From contig JABBOT010000023.1 in NCBI GenBank assembly GCA_016165875.1, forward strand, positions 3,759,644 through 3,823,643: DNA of 64,000 bases, written 5' to 3'. This document shows positions 28,801-34,800 of the stretch, in pieces. Within the stretch, counting starts at the first letter, position 1. Every line of letters begins with the position of its first letter. The position numbers and the translations under genes were made by a program. Source of the DNA: Acanthopleura granulata (lineage: Eukaryota > Mollusca > Polyplacophora > Chitonida > Chitonidae). The notes under the pieces were generated by a model. That model did not search any database. It was given only the letters and a program-made list of their open reading frames with translations, and was not told the origin of the DNA.

Positions 28801-31800
28801 CATCTCAATTATACTTCTTTGATGTGGTTGCTGTTTAATGCATTAATCAAGAATTTTGAAATTAACAACAAGAGCCAGTTTTGAATTTGATGAAAAGTGA
28901 CGGCAAGACAACGTACAAATTCCATGTTCAAGGTCGGGTTTGATTTATTTATTTACTTGGTTGGATTTTTACGCCATACATTATACTCTAGAATATTTCA
29001 CTTATGCGACAGCAGGCAGCACTATGGTAATAGGAAACCAGGCTGACCCAAGGGGCTAGCCACGTCCATCTACAGGTTGCTGGCAGACCTTCCCATGTAT
29101 GACCAGAAAGGAAACCAGCATGAGCTGGACAAACTCATAGCGACCAGACTGGTCAGAGGCACCCAGGTCTGACATTACAATGCATTAATGCACTACACAC
29201 TCAGTCATCCCCTTGTTTTCTAGCAACTGAAAGGCAAGCACCTTAACCACTCAGTTATAGATCACTGTTTACATGTATCACACAAATAACTAGTTCCACT
29301 GCCATCATCAGCTCAAAAGTAATGCTTCCTGGTCCCACAGGTGAAATGATTACCCTCTAATGCCCTCAAAAACAGATACCCAACATCTTCAACCAGCGAG
29401 GTACAAATATAGATACCATCTGAAACAGAACTGATAAGATTTGGAAGACTTACAATGTCGTATATCATAAAATGACCTCTTCTAATGAACTCTGTCTGTG
29501 GTCGAATATTTTGTGAATTTAAGGTTCATATACCAATGGTTCACTTGTTTTCTCAGTAATGTACTGATATAGCTTCTCCACGGAACTGATTTCAATGTTT
29601 AGTGTTTACTCATGTTTTTCACATACATGTACAACATATTAAAGGTAATAAAGTGAACTGATGTAGATCAAGAAAGAGAGGAATCTACCAACATTTGATG
29701 CATTGATGTAGACTTGAAGCAACAGCCAAATCAGCAAGAGATGGATTGGAACCTTACATGTTATTAATCAGGGGAAGACAGACAGTGTTTTCCTTCAGCT
29801 GAATATTAAAATCAGCAGAGGCCGCGATTTATTTTGGAGAATATAATAAAGGCAATGTCTCAAATGCATACATAGGTGAACTACTTTCGTAGCAAACACC
29901 AAATACTTACCCTGTTTCAAGGTCTGGTCCATGAGTTTATGATAGTCTGTGCAGTACATGGGGAAGCTGGAGAATTCCACCAGCAGTTTACAGGCTGAAG
30001 AGAAGGCTTCACAGAGGTGGTCAGGGATCCTATCAGAGCTCACTAAACACTGGACTCCCAGCTTAGTAACAGGAGTTGCCTCCTCCTGGCTGTTGATGGA
30101 GCCACCCTCCAGAACAGAGTCTCTATCAGAACCCTTGCCTGAGTCAGATGACAGCGTTACGATGTCCAGGCATTTCTTTGCCATGTTTTTGTCCCCTAGC
30201 ACTTTTTCTGAGACGAACACGTGGAAGAATTCCTGGAAGCTCTGAACGCAGGCCTGCATTAGAGTCAGCGGGCCGCTAATACGATAGGACACCCTGGAGG
30301 GTGACCGCTCAATCTCAATGGAGTTGTACCGTTGAAACTCTTTCAGTGCAGCGTGATCCCCTACCCCGGGGGACTCCTCATTGTCCGACACCCTACTGGT
30401 GAGGGTGGGGGTTGAGCCCTTCCTGCTGCCCACAGACTGCGTCCCACTGTCCTGCCCTTCCCCCTCCCCCTGTGGCCAATCCTCCTCCTCCTCATCCAGT
30501 CTATTCTCACTGCACCCATCCTCGTCATTCTCGCCACCCTCTTCCTTGCCCTCACTCACGGACGTGGGGGTGAGGTCAGAGAAGGTGTTCTTGATGTCTA
30601 TGTCCTGATCCCCAGCCAGGAACACATCAGCTTCCTTCTCCTGAGCCTCACTGCCCAGGATGTTCATGGAGGGCTGGACCTTCTGCAGGATCTTGGCACA
30701 GAGGCACAGAGAGGCAGTCACCTCCTGGTCAGTGATGGTCACGCAGTGGGTTGTCAGAGAGCTGGTGATGTGACGTAGAAGGTCAGGCAAATGCTCTGTG
30801 GTCGTCTCCATGTAGGTCTCCTGTAAACGCAAAGTGGCACTTAGACAAACATCAGCTTCAGGTTTCATATTATCAAAAATTCCAAACTTCGTCAAACATT
30901 TTCAGATTTCATTCCTGGACATGTCTAACGTATTAAACACAACAGAAATTTAGAATAATCATCTCAATAAAAAGCATAATATTTTATAAGATATATAAGA
31001 CCTATATATTATAAGATTTTCTACATAATATCATAATTTTTACTGTGAAACAGGGTATAAGAGTTTCTCACCCATACCTAATAATGGAAAAATGATAACC
31101 CGCGTGACATCCTGCACAAGGCAGGGGCAACTCTTGATACAAACTATAAATACTAATATTTATAACTGTCAAATGCAATACCATCCGTCTGGTTAATCAT
31201 AATCCACAAGCCAGATGTATACTAAGAAGGACATGAATAGAAAAAAAAGTATGCCACAGAATTATGCGATGGCTTTGTCGGATTCTTTCTAATATGACGT
31301 GTCCCTGGAGCCATGTTACTAAAAATAGGCAACATGATACTAAGGAATAAAGGGAAATAACTGCCCATTTCCTCAACTCTCTGGAACTGTCTTAGTCACT
31401 GGGACAAAGCTTGTTCCTTTGTAGGGCAGATTCAGGAGATTCCATTGGTACAAGATGGGCTCAGTTTAATTGTGACATTTCTCATCCATTCTCCAGAAAA
31501 ATTTCCTGCCAGAATTCATTGCTATGTGTTCATCTATTAATACAGCCATGAGATCGGCTGTTTCGATGACCATGTAACAATCAATGTGCACTGTGTATGT
31601 CCACTGGGCCAAATTTAAAGCAAGTGTGACATACTTCCCTCTATTCATGAACCCTAATTCTTCAACCTTTTCAAACACCACTGAAAGCAATATTTCAGTA
31701 TTTTCTTGGAGAACTGCAAGGTCTAGAGAAATAACTGACATAGTTTTATGAAGCTTGGTGACACAAACAGATCATTTTTGGCTTCATTTTTAGAATAACT

Positions 31801-34800
31801 ATATGTATACAGTACCCTTTAACAACTACTTCAATGAATGACATGGTTGAAGATTTACAGTACTTCTGATTATTATACATACAGATTACCCACCAGTGAG
31901 ACGATGTCTAGGAGGAAGTCAACCAGCTGACAAAGCTCCAGCACAGTGGGAATGTCTCTACCCTGACTGGACTCAGGGTCTGGCGACCTCTGGGATCCCT
32001 GGGGTCCCTGGGGTCCATGAGTTCGCCGTTTGCCCAGCCAACATGCCGCCTCAAAGTTCTTGGCGATAAAATCCCAGATGAAGTAAGGCTCTAAGGTGTT
32101 GATGAGCAGGTTGGCAGTTTTGGTGAGCTCCATACTCACCAGGCTGTCCTGGCGACTGTATTTACCAGACTGACTGCTCACCGATGAGCTCCTCTCCTTC
32201 ACGCGGCGACCGCTCCCCGACGACTGGGGCGGCTTGGCCTTCAGGACGCACTCCCGATACAAGCAGCGGAAGACCCCTAGTAGGACATCCTCTATAATAG
32301 CCGGCCCGATCTCTGGTTTATCCAGCAGGCTTATCAGTATCCTGAATGGCCGCAAAGCCATGTGTTTTTCACTGCCTCCCAAGGCACTGTGGCTTAAACT
32401 TTCTGTGCTCATGGTCAGGTAGCTGTTTAGTGCCGACACCAGCCTGTCCTTGGAGTAGCTGTGGAAGAAGGTCATGTCAAGCTCCCCAGACACGGAGCCT
32501 GAATCCTTCCTGCCCTTCTTGCTTGGCTCCGGGATTCCGCTGAACACTGGGTTACCTGCGGCGTCTGTGCCCAGCAGCCAGGCATACAGTCGCCTGTTCA
32601 GCGACATGTCACGACGAAGAAGCACACACAGGGAGGCGTTGACAACCCGACCTGTGTCCGTCTTGGTCAGCTGAGCATTGTGCATAGGGAATGCGTTCAA
32701 AAGGAAGTCCAGAATGCATCTTTGTACCAAAACACTGGAGTCCTGCACTGCACTGCATGTAGCCTCCACCTAAAAAGGCATGGAACATACAGAATTTGGT
32801 AATTACCACTACTACAGTGTATATGCTTTCTGCAAGAAACATGAAAAAATCACTGATGAAACTTTTTTTGCGTTGTACTTTTATTTATTTATTTGATTGG
32901 TGCCACTCATATGACAGTGGCTAGCAATATGGTGGGAGCAAACTGGGCAGAGCCAGGGAGAAACCCACGACCATCCGCAGGTTGCTGACAGATCATCCCA
33001 GATCATTATTGGATTAAGACCTTTCACAGTCGAGAAATATACTTGCCATCAAATCGATATTTTGTCCCATCAGATAGAGTTGATCTTCCATGGATTTCTT
33101 CTTGTTGTAGTGAGTGCTGAGGTAGGTACAGGCTGGCAGTCGGATGCTGGGACAGGTCATAATGCACTCCCACAGACAGGTGTAGAAGAATGCAGGACCT
33201 GCTGCCTCACAAAACTTTTCCATCAAACTGTTTGTTCTGAGGAGAGATGTGGGCGGGCTTATTTTAATAATTTTATTTCAATTCCTGTAAGAATTAGGTA
33301 CAGTACACAAATCAATACAGATTGATTGATGGATTCGTTGATTAATTGATTGTTGTTTAATGCCATACTCATGAATTTTCCATTCGCATGATAGCATTGC
33401 ATTTTATAAATGAAGGAAACCAGAGCGACTAAGGTAAATCAATGATCTTTGACCTTTGTTAATGAAAACCTTTCCCTTGCGAAAGATCAGAACTGAACCT
33501 GCAATTTGCATGCTCCGTGCTTAAACGTTGCAAAAGAGGTAAAATTTGAACATTAGCAAACTTCACTCAGAAATATCACTGGTGTGGATTGGGCTTGCTT
33601 CACTAACATTACTTTTATTGGTGGCTTAGGTTTATTTCAGAGATATTGCATCTATGCAATGGCTTCTCTCCCAATACGAGTGAATGACTGACAGCTGTCA
33701 CTCACCTGTCGTAATATTCTGACCCCTCCTCCAATCCTGGCAACAGGCCCAGCAATAGTCCGTTTAGCCCCGGCTTCACCTGCTTGCCGAGCTGTGTGAA
33801 GTGCTTCTCGTACACTGCCAGCAGCGCCGGCTTCACGTTCATGGCCGCATGGCCCATAAGGGGGAACAACCCTGCACTGTACACGAACAGGTCGTGAGCT
33901 AGGCGGGGCGTGCCGATACATTTGAAGATGATGTCATAGGTGTCCAGAGCTTTGAGGTGCACTCCACTGGGAAGGGCTGGGTGCAAACATTGGGCTAGGC
34001 GTTTGCCGATGGTCACCTTTTTGGGAACCACTGGATACTTGATATGGTTTAGCAGCACCTTCAACAGCAAAGACAGAGCATATTATGATTAATACAAATT
34101 TTTCTTATAAAACCCGGTGTAAAAGATGAAATGAATGTCAGCAGGAAGATGGGCAAGAATGTCAACCCTGCATAAGGTACATGTATGAGTAAATAGGACA
34201 TTCAATTCAAAGACACTGTACATCCTTCTACCATTACATGCAAATTATATTGACAAAAATCTATTTATTTACTTATTTGAACAGTACTCAAAAATACTTC
34301 AAGAGGCCAGCCAGTATTATGGTGGGAGGAAACTGGGCAGAGCCCGGGGAAACCCATGATCATCCGAAAGTTGTTGGCAGACCTTCCCTTATACAACCGC
34401 AGAGGGAGCCAGTAACAAAAACATAATATACACATGTATTATATACAAGACATTGTGCTTAATCTGAATTACAAATTTTTTACATGTTTTATTATACATG
34501 AACCTGGTGAGTCAGAGGCAATAAATCCTGCACAAATAATGACGTTTATGAAGGAATGAACGTCACCCCAGAATGTCTGATTAAGTAATTCCCTTAAAGT
34601 CAAAACGTTGATCTTCTATACACCATGACAACCGAACTGTTCCTTGGACTAATTATCATTACACATTTGCAACTGTTATTTTATCCCTGGGAGGAAGTGG
34701 ATCTGTACATGTACTATCAACTATTCATCTCACACATGTACTGTTACATATATATCCCAAACCTCTTGGCCCATTCACAAAGCATTAGCAGCATTGCAAG

